Assembly (NCBI GenBank): GCA_009823395.1 | Contig: CM020519.1 | Coordinates: forward strand, 2,666,001-2,730,000 | Length of the DNA: 64,000 nt | Reading direction: 5' to 3' | Origin: Thamnaconus septentrionalis | Lineage: Eukaryota; Chordata; Actinopteri; Tetraodontiformes; Monacanthidae | Made by a program: the position numbers and the translations under genes | Shown here: positions 12,223 to 31,470 of the stretch, in pieces | How the letters are laid out: each line of letters opens with the position of its first letter | Position numbering within the stretch: position 1 is the stretch's first letter | The notes under the pieces: model-generated | What the model was told of the DNA's origin: nothing | The model's database searches: none | Seen by the model: the letters and a program-made list of their open reading frames with translations, nothing else

Positions 12223-13011
12223 CCGAGGTCATGTGAAGGTTTACACGAAGACGTGCAACAGAGTTTGTCCTCATTCAGCCAGAATTCACTCACTTCCCAA
12301 CCTCTGGCCGAGTTGCTGCAGCTTCTAATCTCCGGCCAAAGCAGCGACACCACAACACAACAACACCACGACACCACAACACAACACCACTACATGATCT
12401 CATCCTCCATTGGGATCCCACAAGATGTGCCTAGAAAGCTGCAGGTTGACGTGCTGCTAACTGATAGCGTGCGAAATGTCACTCGACGACTGGACAACGG
12501 CCCCACCCGAGCTTACGTCTCATTCTCTTCTATTTCCTTGGACAAAGTCCGAACGAACTGGACGCTCACCTCCTGCCTCCCAGGCCACTTGGCTTCATCC
12601 GCCATCCATCCCAGAGTTGGTGTCAGGCAAGCAACAGTGACGTGTGGTGAATAAAGACGAACCAACGCCGGGCACAGAACCTGCAAAGGAGAAAAATATA
12701 CAGAAAGAGTTTAATTCAATTTATTATTTAGAATAGAACAGGTCAGAGATTTAGTTAAAAACAGGTTCAAACTGGTACATTGGAATTCTTGTGCGTTTCC
12801 CTGAGTCAGTGTAAAAATACTAATAGCCGTAAAATCCCATAAAGTACAAACGTTGCGTCAGGCTGCGCTCCAAAATACACTCTGCGTATTTATATTGAAT
12901 TAATGACAAGACTAACAGGGAAAAGGCATTGATTAAGAGCTAGGAAAGGGTTTGACTTGTTGTGGTTGAATAAATATTGCACATGAAGGTGCAGAGGAAG
13001 AAGGTGAGAAG

Positions 13012-13241
13012 CCCAGTGCAGCAACCAGTGCAGCGACCAGTGCAGCGACCAGTGCAGCTACCAGTGCAGCGACCAGTGCAGCTACCAGTGCAGCAACCAG
13101 TGCAGCTACCAGTGCAGCTACCAGTGCAGCTACCAGTGCAGTGACCAGTGCAGCTACCAGTGCAGCAACCAGTGCAGCGACCAGTGCAGCGACCAGTGCA
13201 GCGACCAGTGCAGCTACCAGTGCAGCAACCAGTGCAGTGAC
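13012..13241. repeat. 12-bp minisatellite (ACCAGTGCAGCN, about 19 copies)
   Basis: Tandem units of 12 bases. Nearly all differences are at the last base (G, A or T) or a C-to-T change in GCAGC. Because the period is a multiple of three, reading frames on both strands stay open; the minus-strand frame would be a cysteine/threonine/glycine repeat. No gene context supports translation. Confidence 0.95.
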
Positions 13242-13379
13242 CCATCAGGCTCTGATCCTGCTTCCTCATCCGCCTGTCCAATCATTTTACTCCTGCCGGA
13301 ACAGCCGGCTCTTGGCCCATTTGCTCACTTTGTTTATTTCCAAACTTGTTGCGCGTCGCTAACGAGGCTGTTTGACCAC

Positions 13380-14110
13380 AAACCTGCTCGCTGGAGGAGG
13401 AGGGGGGGCCAATGAGGCGCTAATTAAGCTAATTAAGGAGCTGCTCTTTTATTTTTTTTTTCCTTGTCAGATTAGAAGCGAGAAATGATTTTTAATCAGC
13501 CGTCCTGCTTTACGTCTCACCACCACCTGCCCGTCCGCTCCATCCATCCATCCATCCATCCAGCCAGCCAGCCAGCCGTCATTCCTGCTGCCTAACCTGC
13601 GCTTGATTAGCTGAACGGCCGGCGAGGAAGAAAAGAGCCCGCCGGCCGCATTCCTCTTGCCAGGTGTCAGAGTGTGTGTCGGCGGCGGAACACTCGCTGA
13701 TGGATGGAGGGGGGGTATATTCCGTTGCCCAGGAGCCGGAGGGAGGCAGGCGGGCGGTCGGCGGCGGGCGAGAAGTCATCCCGGCCATTCAAATGGCAGC
13801 AAACTGGTAATTATGCAGGGCAAAAGCAGAGCATTTGATGAACATTTCTCGCATTTCAGCTCGCCTCCTTTTTCTGCAGCCTCGCCTGCTTAACTGACAA
13901 AATGCTTCTTTTTTTTTTTGTCCCACACACACGCACACACACACACACACACACGCACACAGACCCAACACTGACGGCGCCGCCTCCCCGGGTCCCCCGC
14001 CTGACCTCGCCACCGCCTCAGGATGCTCTTAATTAGCGGCGTCTCGTCAACTGTAACTTCTCCTGCTCGTTAATTTAAAAAGAAGAAACAGAATCATCTT
14101 CACCCTTCTC
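13380..14110. promoter_or_regulatory. candidate enhancer/CNE rich in homeodomain-type motifs
   Basis: Several TAATTA/ATTA core motifs cluster here, for example CTAATTAAGCTAATTAAGG (about 13421-13439), TTGATTAGCTG, GGTAATTATGCAG and TTAATTAGCGG. The sequence is mostly non-repetitive, interrupted by (CATC)n near 13545 and (CA)n at 13923-13960. It sits between two developmental genes. Conservation is not demonstrated. Confidence 0.3.
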
Positions 14111-14274
14111 GCCTTTGTCTGAAGGAAGACGGCGCCTCATTTGCTCGCTTTTATTTATTTTTTTTTGGCTTTATAATAAGGGTTTTATGGGGGGGGGGGG
14201 GCAGAGCGCGGAGGGGTTCGTTTCACGTATAAGGTTTTCTTTGAATGGGGGGAGGTGGGAGAGCGGAGGTGGAG

Positions 14275-14470
14275 GAAAGGAGAGGCTGGCTAATGAAAAG
14301 AGCCACATTCACCAAGGACCCGGGCGCCGGCTAATAAATTGGCTTGTTAAGAGGAGAAAGATCAGCATGTGACACACGGCTGCCATTCATCCCCGGCAAC
14401 ACAGGTGCACAACAGGCGACGGACAAATGGGAATCAATCAATTTGCTCTATACAGCCGCTGCTTGTATTG
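14275..14470. promoter_or_regulatory. candidate conserved non-coding element
   Basis: A non-repetitive stretch with GGCTAATGAAAAGAGCC, GGCTAATAAATTGGC and AATCAATCAATTTGC motifs, flanked on both sides by simple repeats. It reads like vertebrate regulatory DNA rather than drifted intergenic sequence. This is a visual judgement only. Confidence 0.28.
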
Positions 14471-14500
14471 GTACACAAACGCTGGCGGACACTCACTTGG

Positions 14501-14541
<41 letters not shown>

Positions 14542-14817
14542 CGTGGCGGGTGATCAATTGAACTCTGCGTTATTCTTTCTTTCTTTCTTTCTTTCTTTTA
14601 CTTGTAAAGACTCAATTTAGGTGATTGTTGCGCGCTCATAAACAGGCGCACGCACACAGGAATCAAATGTGTACCGTGGGACAACAAAAAAATATTTAAA
14701 AAAAATAAATAAAATGAAAAGAAGGTCTCACACACATCCATCTACCTCAAGGCCAATGCCTCGTATCCCTGTGAATGGGAGAGAGACGCCACAATGGAGA
14801 AGCTGTGAATAAAAGGT

Positions 14818-14860
<43 letters not shown>

Positions 14861-15083
14861 CCTATTACCCAGACACGGCCACTGTTGTATGGAGGGATGA
14901 CTGGGTGCAGTGAATACAAGAAGACAGTGAGAGCATGTTTGATATCTGCAGGGGGGGGGGTTAAAGGAAGGTGAAGACAAAGAGGGTGGAGGAGTTAGAT
15001 GGACGGAGGTAAACAGGACAGCGACGGTGGGTTGGGGTGCATTATGATGGGGGGGAAGGCAGTGGAGGTGTGTGAAGAGGTGG

Positions 15084-15124
<41 letters not shown>

Positions 15125-15279
15125 TCCTTTCTGCAGCAGCAGCAGCAGCAGCAGCAGGTCAGAGAAAAGGAGATGCTGCCAGTCTCCAAGCAACTCACAA
15201 TAGAAGGTCAGAGAAGAAGGAGATGCTGGAGACGACAGCGACAAGACGGAAATACAGAATAGCCCTTTATTCAGGCCGC

Positions 15280-15327
<48 letters not shown>

Positions 15328-16429
15328 TCGGGTCCAGGGGAGTCTGCTAGTCTGTCCGGTTTGTCAAATAAAAACATCAAATTAAATACCTGAACACGAC
15401 GCACATTGATCGGAAAAGAAAAAAAAGGGAGAAAAAAAAAATTATTTGGTAAAAAAATATGTTCTCTTCTGTCGTCTGCAAACTTGCTTGGTCACATCAC
15501 AACAAACACAATTACACAAAATTGAGCAAATTTTTTTCTTTTTTCTGGCCCAGGGTGATTTTTTTTTCTATTCAAAGCGCTGCATTCGTGTGTGTGTGTG
15601 CGTGTGTGAAGCATGCTCACAATATTATATAGACAATAAGAAGGACACTGTCAGGTGAATAGGAAGTACTCTAGATTGACAAAAGTGTTTCGACCACAGA
15701 AGTGTTTTTTCTAATGCGAGATCTGCAGGAAATGACAGGAGCTCCGGGACGGATCCCTGTGGAACGCCGCCAATTTTACGGCTCCAAATACAATACAATA
15801 AATTAATAAATATTTTACAGCCGTGTGGAGGTGAGGAACAACATTTTTAATATACATATATTTTTAGGCCACTGGGATCAACCATTTGTTAAATTCACTT
15901 TATGCGCGACACTCAGGGCGCTCTCAAGGCTGTTCCTCCCACAAACAGCCATTGCCGCCGCCGCCGCCGCCGCCACCACCTGCACTCACAAACACATTAG
16001 CGCCAAGTCGGTTCGCTCCCGAGCACCAGAAAAGCTTTATTTACATCTGGCGGAGAGCAGAAAGCACGGGAAGGTCTCCCCGCTCCACGGCGAGCTGGTG
16101 CTTTTCAGACGTTCCTCGGCGAGAACTTGCCGACGAGGCCTGAGGCTCTTCAGAGAGCCGCGAGCAAGTGGCCTCTTCCCTCCTCCAGGAAAAACACGGC
16201 CGCTGTCTCCCTCAAGGACAGAGAACAATAATGATGGAAAATAAATAAATAAATAAATCAAAAGATGACTCGCTTCTTTCATTTCCTGAAGCGATTCAAG
16301 CTAAAAGGAAATCCTCTCGGCACAGCGGGGGTGTGGGGAGTTGGTGGAGGTTCTTGAAAAAAGTTGCTTGCTTCATTTTATTTATTTATTTTTTGTATAC
16401 TTTTTCTTTCTCCACGGTGAGTTTGGCCG
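14471..16429. other. microsatellite-rich intergenic DNA
   Basis: No gene seen. It holds (GT)n at about 14503-14537 and 14821-14858, (TTCT)n at about 14573-14598, two CAG tracts, (CAGA)n at 15283-15327, and a GC-rich CCG run at about 15954-15973. Confidence 0.6.
15085..15157. repeat. twin CAG tracts, (CAG)13 and (CAG)8
   Basis: Thirteen CAG units (15085-15123) and eight (15134-15157) are separated by ten bases. The poly-Ser, poly-Gln and poly-Leu frames across them have no flanking coding sequence. Confidence 0.95.
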
Positions 16430-16740
16430 GCTCAGCGTCCATTAGCGGAGCGAGCTGAAATGTATTTCTGATACATGGAGTGGCGTTAACAAAACGGGAA
16501 CAATTTGCTCAAGGTTCAAGGGACGGGGCTCCACAAAAGAGAAAGGATTGTCTGCCGAGCTGTGAAAGCGCCGCAAACAACAGCGTGGGGAGGGTCGGGA
16601 GTGGTGGGGGTGGGGTAGTGGGGGCATGGTGGGGGGGGCCTCGGCGCCCTTGGACTTGCTTGGTAATCGCTTAAGTGAATTCTCAAACATTTTCCCCATT
16701 CTTGCATTCATATAATCATAACAGGGTATTAGTGGGGGGA
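16430..16740. promoter_or_regulatory. candidate conserved non-coding element
   Basis: Unique-looking sequence with motifs such as GAAATGTATTTCTGATACATG (a partial palindrome), AACAAAACGGGAACAATTTGC (SOX-like ACAA cores) and CATTCATATAATCATAAC. It is interrupted by a G-rich stretch at about 16580-16640. No coding potential. Conservation would need a cross-species alignment. Confidence 0.25.
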
Positions 16741-17078
16741 TATCGCATCAGTTCTAAGGCCGCTTACAGTCTTTGGGGATAAGAAAAAAAGAAAGAAGGA
16801 AAAATAGGACCCTGAAAAAAGAAACCCTCCACCGAGAAGCAGGTAAAAAAAAAAAAAAAGCTAAAAATTAGCCAAGCGGCAGCAGGAGACCAGGCTGAAC
16901 GTCTTCTGAGTTGGCAGTGGTGACAATTCCATTTTTTTGTGGTTGGGGAGGATGCAAACAAAAAGCCAAACCTGAAGACGACCGACTGAACTTCATGACT
17001 GCTGACTGCTCCACTCGAGGAGAGGCCACGGCACTCTGACCCTGCCTGAATGGCACCAGTTTTTTTTCATCGAAAAGC

Positions 17079-17080
<2 letters not shown>

Positions 17081-17173
<93 letters not shown>
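17081..17173. repeat. (GTC)31 trinucleotide repeat
   Basis: Thirty-one uninterrupted GTC units (93 bases). It is a CpG-containing trinucleotide repeat, far rarer than CAG or CA tracts. On the minus strand one frame reads poly-aspartate and on the plus strand one reads poly-arginine; neither has recognisable coding flanks. Confidence 0.95.
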
Positions 17174-17322
17174 CTGGAGGACGGCGAGAACGCCAGAGGA
17201 GGAGGAGGAGGAGGGAGGGGCGGCGGGAAGAGAAAGCAGGAAAAGAATGAAGTGAACTTGAAAAGTTTTCCTGCGGACGGATGGACGAACGAACATGAAA
17301 GACGGCGTTAAATGTGTTCCTC

Positions 17323-17363
<41 letters not shown>

Positions 17364-17639
17364 TGCGCTCCGCGTACACACCAGCGCTCTACGTGGTGGT
17401 CGATGTGGCGGAATGTCGATCTTTTCACTCGGCCTCGCCGGGGCTGACTTGCGGAGCGACATAAAAGGAGGACGGGCGCTAAATGCTCCACTCTGGGTTC
17501 TTTACAATTCTCCGGCTTCACACTCAACCTCTCCTCCTTTCTCCAGATGTTTCGGTTGGCCGTGGCCCCAAGTACAAATGTCAAATATACACCTGCTGTA
17601 GTCTTGGATAGTTTTTCTACCATCTGTGAAAAAACCAAA

Positions 17640-18090
17640 TTGTACAAGAACTACATTCAAGACGGCACCGACCGAGGTCAAGACATTGTCAAGACCAGAA
17701 AGACATTTGGAGTTCGACATCAAGACAAGACAAATAAAGACAAATCAAAGAAAAATAAGAACAAAAAAGAACTACGTCACGTCCGCTGACGTGTAAATGT
17801 GAAAAAAGTGTTTCCGTGACACTTTTGCGATATTCCTCTATATGGATACGTCTGAAAAACCACCTGATGAGATCCTCAAAACCTTTTGAGGTTTTTCCAA
17901 GTTCAAGTGTTCCCATGACAAGTTTTTGTTGCAATATTTAGGTTTTGCGCAATTCTAAGGGTCAAGGAATCGCAGCTACTGCAGTGTCGGCTCAGTCTCG
18001 ACTCCAAAATCCCGAGAGCGTCCAGTCCGAGACCGAGACAAGGCAGAGGAAAAATGCCTCCGAGTTCGAGATGAGACGAGACCCTTAAAG
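17640..18090. repeat. decayed interspersed repeat (CAAGAC/GACCGAGAC-rich)
   Basis: Imperfectly repeated phrases (CAAGAC, GAGGTCAAGAC, AGACCAGAAAGACATTTGGAG, GAGACCGAGACAAGGC, GATGAGACGAGACCC) recur on both sides of an AT-rich middle. This resembles degraded terminal sequence of a common fish DNA-transposon-derived repeat. No transposase frame is visible and the family is not assigned. Confidence 0.35.
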
Positions 18091-20006
18091 AGAGTACAGG
18101 TGTACAGCAACACTAGCTGTTGCAGATGTTAGCTTGCTGTTGCAGATTTTCACAGTAGCGCAGGTTAGCACGCTGATGAAAGCTAACCTTGGTCATGTTG
18201 TTAAAAACAAAAAAAAAAACAATAATTGGTGCGAATAATCTGTTTTGTTAAAATATTCGGAAATGTTTCGCTAGCGGGGCAAAGCTAGCAAACCTGGATT
18301 AGCGCCCATTGTAAACATGGAGCGTTGGTCCGCAAACTGTCTCAGCAGTTTCTTTTTTGAACAAAACGATCGGGTTGGGAATGACGTCAACACCAAGCAA
18401 AACGATTCAAATAAACGGCGACAGTAACTTAGCGGAAGGCTACATCCGTGCAGAGCAATAATAATAGAAAACCTTGCTATTAGATGTTTACTGTCAAAGA
18501 AAAAGTACAACAAATCTCTCAAATAATAATAATAATAAAAAAAGCTTTTACCTTGGACGTTTAAAAGAAAACAACTCAATACAGGGAATGTAAATGGGCC
18601 GGCGGTGGGAAGAATGGCTCATGGTCTCTATAACTTTTCTTCTGTTCCGTCTTGGAGAGTCTTGTTTACCTTGAGGCGGCATTCATTTCCCCTTTCTTCT
18701 TGGAGAGAATGAAGCGATGAAACATCCATTCAGGAGGCAAGTTGTGTTAAATAAAGCGGTCGGCCGGTGCACGACTGCATTCGCTCTGCTTTTCAGCGTC
18801 TCGATCTCGTCTCCGCGGAAGGAGCCTCGGCGCAGTGTTTCAATTTTTTGACAAGAGTGCTTCAGCAATAAATGAATCAAGTAGACAATTTTCTTCAGAC
18901 TATTTTTTTTTTTTTTTTGCATTGAGAAGTCGTATGCGAGATGTTTTTTTTTTTCCTCAACAAATCCTGCGCTTTATGTCTCAAAAGAAAACATTCATCC
19001 GCTTAATACGCACTTCAGGATGGGAAATAAGGGGTGGGTGGAAGGGGGGGCGGGGGGGAATTGGAAAAAAAAAAAAGAGCGAGAACTTCAAATAAATACC
19101 CTCAAGGCCGCAAAAAAAGCAAAAGCGGAGGAGCGAAGTGAGGGACGGCGGCTGAAGGGCAGAGCGCCGCCACGATTTTAAAGTGAAATTAAATTTCAAC
19201 GTCGACTATTGAGGCGACGCCGAAGACGTAACGAGAGTCCCGTCGACGTCTGCCGGTCTTGCCAAGGTAAGCCGAGTCAGGAGAGAGTCGGATAAGGAAA
19301 CTGAAAAAAAAAAAAGTCTTTTATGTGATCTTTTCATCCCCATGGCTGACGGGCTTGACTGGCGGAGAATAGTTTGTTTCTTTCATGCGGCAGGAATGCG
19401 TTCCCATTTGCAAAGTGTGCGCGCCGTGCCGCTCGCTCTCGCACTCCAGCCATCATTTCTTCAGCTTTCTATCGACACGACCCCACGCACGCACCGTCCC
19501 TGCACGCATGTCCCTTGACGACAAAATGAAAGTACAAAAGCACAACTCTGAGATGAAGGTTTGCTGCAGTTAAGAAAAAAAGAAAAGAAAAAGAAAAGTT
19601 TTTGAAGGGAAAATTTCTTATATTTCCACAGTTTTCAAGGAAATGTCAACTGAAGACGACCACGCGGGAAGTGGCCTTTCTTCTATTTTATCCAACGCAG
19701 TCATGGTCATCTACGTTTTCGCTGTATTGTATTCACGTGTTCAGATCCTCTGCACAATACTCAGAACTTCCAAGCTAATACATAACTTTAAGGATCTGAC
19801 AAGATGCTTCAACTAACTAACTTTCTGTGCCAAGTTGGATGTGAAAACAAAGATGAAGAAACAATTGTTGGTTATCTGTAGGCCGTCTCTGCTGGCCTAA
19901 CCACACACTAGAAAAGTACTTTTTTTTTCATAGATATGATAGTTATTCTCCGACAACTTGTTTCGTGCTCTCCCAACTAACTCGTAACACGGGTAAAGTG
20001 GTCACG
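18091..20006. other. intergenic DNA
   Basis: No gene seen. The sequence is AT-rich with short poly-A/T tracts. The segments at about 18640-18960 and 19320-19500 are non-repetitive and of mixed composition, possibly regulatory. The remainder looks like ordinary drifted sequence. Confidence 0.5.
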
Positions 20007-20172
20007 ATGTCCAGAGGTCTAGATGTCCTTCAAATGAAGGAGGAGGATGTGCTGAAGTTCCTGGCGGCAGGAAACCATTTGGGAGGCACCAACTTGGACT
20101 TCCAGATGGATCGGTACGCGTGTACAAGAGGAAAAGTGATGGTATTTACATCATCAACTTGAAGAAGACTGG
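20007..20172 (+). pseudogene. rpsa: truncated, frameshifted rpsa (40S ribosomal protein SA) retrocopy
   Basis: The frame from the ATG at 20007 reads [18 protein letters not shown] then [19 protein letters not shown]. This matches the N-terminus of ribosomal protein SA (laminin receptor precursor). At about 20117 a two-base insertion shifts the frame, after which [17 protein letters not shown] follows. Homology ends at about 20172, roughly 55 codons into a protein of about 300. From memory of the RPSA gene, an intron interrupts the coding sequence near KSDG; none is present here, which points to a processed (reverse-transcribed) copy. Truncation and frameshift make it non-functional. Confidence 0.85.
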
Positions 20173-23100
20173 ACACACCTCAGTTAGTTGTGACAGCCAA
20201 TCAGGTCTCAAGTCTACTGGCCTTACGCTGAATTTCTGTGATTGGAGTTTTTGACGGTGTCAGTTGCCTCACTTACTTAATTATGATTTTAATGATCCGG
20301 ACACTAGGTTTTGCTCAACTAGGTCCCTACATGAAGGTGACGTCATGTGTTAGTGTGGTTCTGTATGGATTCATTTAGGATGCACTATATACGACGTCAC
20401 TGATGGCCTAAGCGTGAAATGCACGGCCGGCCACTGGTAGCTAGGGACGTGCTAACATTAGAGGCAAATAATGAAAGCTAACCCTAGGTTAGCGTAGCAT
20501 TTAATCACACTTGCACTGCTTCATCACACGGTACTTTTCCAGGATATTACGGATGCGGCTTCCGCACACATCTTTCAGACCTTTCACTTGACTTTAGTCG
20601 TTTGTGGAACAATTTTTCCTCATGAACGTGAGATAATTTAATTTGACTCGCTCGTCGTCATTCAGCGGAGGTTCTGCCGGGTCAAGATATAAAACAACTG
20701 GGTTTCTCGTGGTGAATGGAGGATTAGCGTCGGCGTCTTGAGTGCCTCTCCACTCATCCACTCATCTTGGCACTGACCTTAGGTAAAACAATCACCAGAC
20801 AAGTGGTGCACTTGATCAGAGTGTGAGCCGCCGAGTCGTGGGAGTTGGTTATTCGTGGAGCTGCTGCAGATGCCACTTACTGAACCTGTTGAGGGGGAAG
20901 AGAATTAAAAAAAAAAGATTCCTGAAATTTAAAAAAAAAGTAGAGATTCTCAATGTCAAATTTCAGTAGCTCTTATTTAAGCTGTAATATTTGAATTTCT
21001 TGAATTTAAATTTGTAAATTGAAGTGAAATGTTATTGTAAATTTGAAGCAATAAACAAACAAAAAAAATCAGTTGATTTTGATTGTGTAAGAGTTCAGTG
21101 TTAAAAAAAAATTTTTTAAAAATTGAGTGACATGAAAACGGACTTACTTCCACACACGTTTCCTCCTTTTCACAAAACTCGCACCCTGACAGAGCAGCTT
21201 TAATTACTCGTGGTGGCGGCGGCGGGAATTGAATGGGCGAGGTGCTTTTGGAAATACGCAGGACTTTTGGATGTAATTAGCGAGGGGGGGTCGCGCTCGT
21301 TCGACCTCACTGCCGCCGTCGAGCGTTTAACGGTACAAAACGGACACGCTGAAAATCCATAATAACGCTGAATAGATGGAAACGGCGAGGAGACCTTGAC
21401 TTTTGAGACATTTTCCGTAAACCAATCAACTCCTGATTAAATCTGCTTGCCCCCCTACACACTTCCTCCTCCTCCTCCTCCTCCTTCCTCCACCTCCACA
21501 GGATGCAAGTCTGCTGCCCTCTAATGGACATTCTGAGACCTTCCGTTCTGCATTTCTTTCTCCCTTTATGTACGAATGATGATAATAGAAGTTAAACATG
21601 CTTGGCATTTATTTTTTTTATTTCTTGATAGCCACACTGTTGACAGTCTGATGCAGGTGGGGATATTTCAAACTGTTACATAAATTTGTATTCTATTTGT
21701 GTAACCACTTGTGTGACATTGTGAGTCATCTGTGTTTAATAAAGCTCAGTCAGGGATATATATATATTTTTTTTTTTATCGTGTTGACCTATTCGTCCAT
21801 TTATGAAATCAAGAGAAATGATGAAAATTTAAAAAGCCCAACCAGTCAAATTATTTTTGACTCTTGGGCGTTTTGCTCGGGTCGTTTTATAATTTAACCA
21901 TTTGTTTAGGAAGCAGTTTCTTGAGTAAAATATTACTCAACTTTTAAATCACGCACATAATCAAGCCAAGGGTGTGTTTGCCAAAATGATTCCAAAATAA
22001 CTGCATCTAGATGTTCGTAGAGGGCTTCCTCTGGAAATAATCAGAAATATTTCTTGCATTTAGATTGGCCTCTGGAGGTAGACGGAGGCAAAAGCCTGAT
22101 CTTTTGTCCTGTCTGAGGCCCTCGTGTCCAGCGACGGCGGAAATAATCTCCTTCCTCGGGGCCGCAGGCGGAGCCTCCGGCTTCTGGAGGCTGCGTGGGT
22201 TCAAGTTCTGGTTAAACATTGGCCCAAAGTTTGTCTTCCGCCTTCTGTTGTTTTTACGCCGACGCTGCAGCCATTGTTGGGAGCCGTTATTGACTTAGTA
22301 ATTAAAGTATTTTAACGTGGGGATTCTGTAATCATTACATGCGCCGCCATCTGTCCCTGCGTCTCGGCAGGAGCACCTGAAATGGATTTTTCCTCCAGAG
22401 GAGATAATGTATCGAAAAAAAAGAAAAAAAACTGTTATTAGTAGACCGTGTGTTTTAGCAGCAGCTAATTCGATTCATTCTTTTGCTTAAATACAGAGAT
22501 AAGAAATAAAATGTATTATATTTTTTGCGTTTCATTTGCTTATCTCTATACTGAATTGTGAGGCCTTTTGCTGTTTTTAAGGGGGGATGTTTTGTTGGGT
22601 CGAGATTATTTTTTAATAAAATATTTTGGTGGCCAGGAAGATTAAGAGAACACAGCAAGATCACTTGAATTTGAAAAATATGTCATTTAAAGGAACTAAT
22701 TGTAATAATTGTAATTCTCTCTTTTTTTATTTTTAATTTTCAGACATTCCCAAAGTTCTAAATACATTTGTCACCTTGATGCGGCAGATTTTTACATGAA
22801 CAGAATTAGAAGACACTCACCCTGTTTTTGCATTTGCCCGCCGCTGCAGACACATCATCAGCTAGGCGTCAACGCAGGAGAAATTACAAATAAAAGACAT
22901 TTCAGGGATGTTTCTCTCTTTTCATTTCATCTTTTCTTCATCTGTTCCCACCATATGTCCTTGTTTGTGCTTCTTGTGTCTGATGAGGAAGTTGTAAACC
23001 CTCGTGGGTTTTTTTTCCCAACATGGGGGCAAAAGTGCAAAGGATGTGGACGGAGTTGCAAAAGAGCCGGAAGTTATATTTTCTACAAGCCTCCTTTGCA

Positions 23101-23773
23101 TTTCAACAGACTGAATGAACGCTTGAAGATGCACTGAGGTCCATCAGCAGCGTACAGAGCTGATTACGGTCCGGAGACTTTCACTGAGGGAGCTGGTGGT
23201 GTGTGACAGGCGGCGGCAGCTTGGAGTGTTTTACTGCTGTTTGTCGGCAGCGGCCCACGCCGACGTCACCTCCCATCTGGCTCCGCCCCTTTTATGGCCT
23301 CCCATCTGCTTCGGCTGCAGACGGCTCTCACTCGCCTTGCGGCGTCTCGTGTGTCCGGTGCAGGCGCGCTGTTAGCTCCGCCCCTTTTCTCCTCAAAGGA
23401 TGCCGATTGGTCTGGTCGCAATTCTGACCCAAGCGTGCACCTGCTTACAATTCAGACTTGAAATCTCAGGAATTCTCGCTGCCGTGGAGGGCAAATTTTA
23501 CGTTTGGAAATTTTTCATGTACACATAAATGATGGAAAACCTGCATCAAAGCCAAATCTGCCACTTTTACAGCGTGTTTACTTATTCATCCTCGTTTGTT
23601 TTATACAAATAAATACGTCGTCCTGTATCACAACCAGTGTCAGTCCTCGGGTGTGCAGCTCTGTTGCAGGTTCATATGGTACCTCACGTTCAGCGCACGC
23701 ACACACACACAAGCGTCAGACCAGCCTGGATCTGCAGCGCTTTTTGACAGAGTCTCCAGCAGGGGGCGCTCGG
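20173..23773. other. intergenic DNA downstream of rfx6
   Basis: No gene seen. The rfx6 3' UTR probably occupies the right end, next to the stop codon at 23774, but no polyadenylation signal could be fixed. Stretches at about 21190-21430 and 22020-22380 are non-repetitive, with ATTA/TAAT motifs (for example GACTTAGTAATTAAAG and GTAATCATTACATG), and are candidate regulatory elements. Confidence 0.45.
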
Positions 23774-31290
<7,517 letters not shown>

Positions 31291-31470
31291 AAACACTTTA
31301 CACTCGCGTGTCTCAGAAACAAGACGAGGAACGGGACACGGTGACAGCCGGCGGTGAGGAAAACAGTCCACAGCAGCTCATCTGTCCTCTTGGAAATGAC
31401 GTACACTCTGCACTGGGACCTTTAAAAGTCTGTCAATCCACACATGTCCAATGAAAGAAAGAAAATCACG
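31291..31470 (-). promoter_or_regulatory. candidate rfx6 5' UTR and promoter
   Basis: On the minus strand a TTTTAAA TATA-like motif (about 31427-31421) sits roughly 130 bases above the start ATG. An inverted CCAAT motif (CATTGGAC, about 31454-31447) lies upstream of it. The short frame above the first ATG has no upstream in-frame ATG. Inferred from motif positions only. Confidence 0.3.

Larger units (their letters stand above)
7103..13011. other. intergenic vgll2-rfx6, left part
   Basis: No gene seen. It contains (TG)n/(CA)n tracts near 7158, 7325, 9470, 9761, 11885 and 12179, (CAG)n at about 7404-7453, (AT)n near 8893-8917, and a GCT run at 11341-11391. Between them are non-repetitive stretches (about 8265-8460 and 9640-10030) of mixed composition that look like candidate conserved non-coding sequence, judged by eye only. 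Short open frames here are simple-repeat translations. Confidence 0.5.

Noticed and set aside
12940..13281. Cysteine/threonine/glycine repeat protein on the minus strand, or a CRISPR-like array
   Set aside because: The units are contiguous 12-mers with no unique spacers, so it is not CRISPR. The frame is open because the period is a multiple of three.
16868..17647. 259-codon minus-strand frame with an aspartate run
   Set aside because: It is held open by (GTC)31 and a (GT)n tract; the flanks are unrelated low-complexity sequence with no splice or homology support.
31369..31371. Upstream start of rfx6 at 31371
   Set aside because: That codon is GTG; the first in-frame ATG is at 31290.
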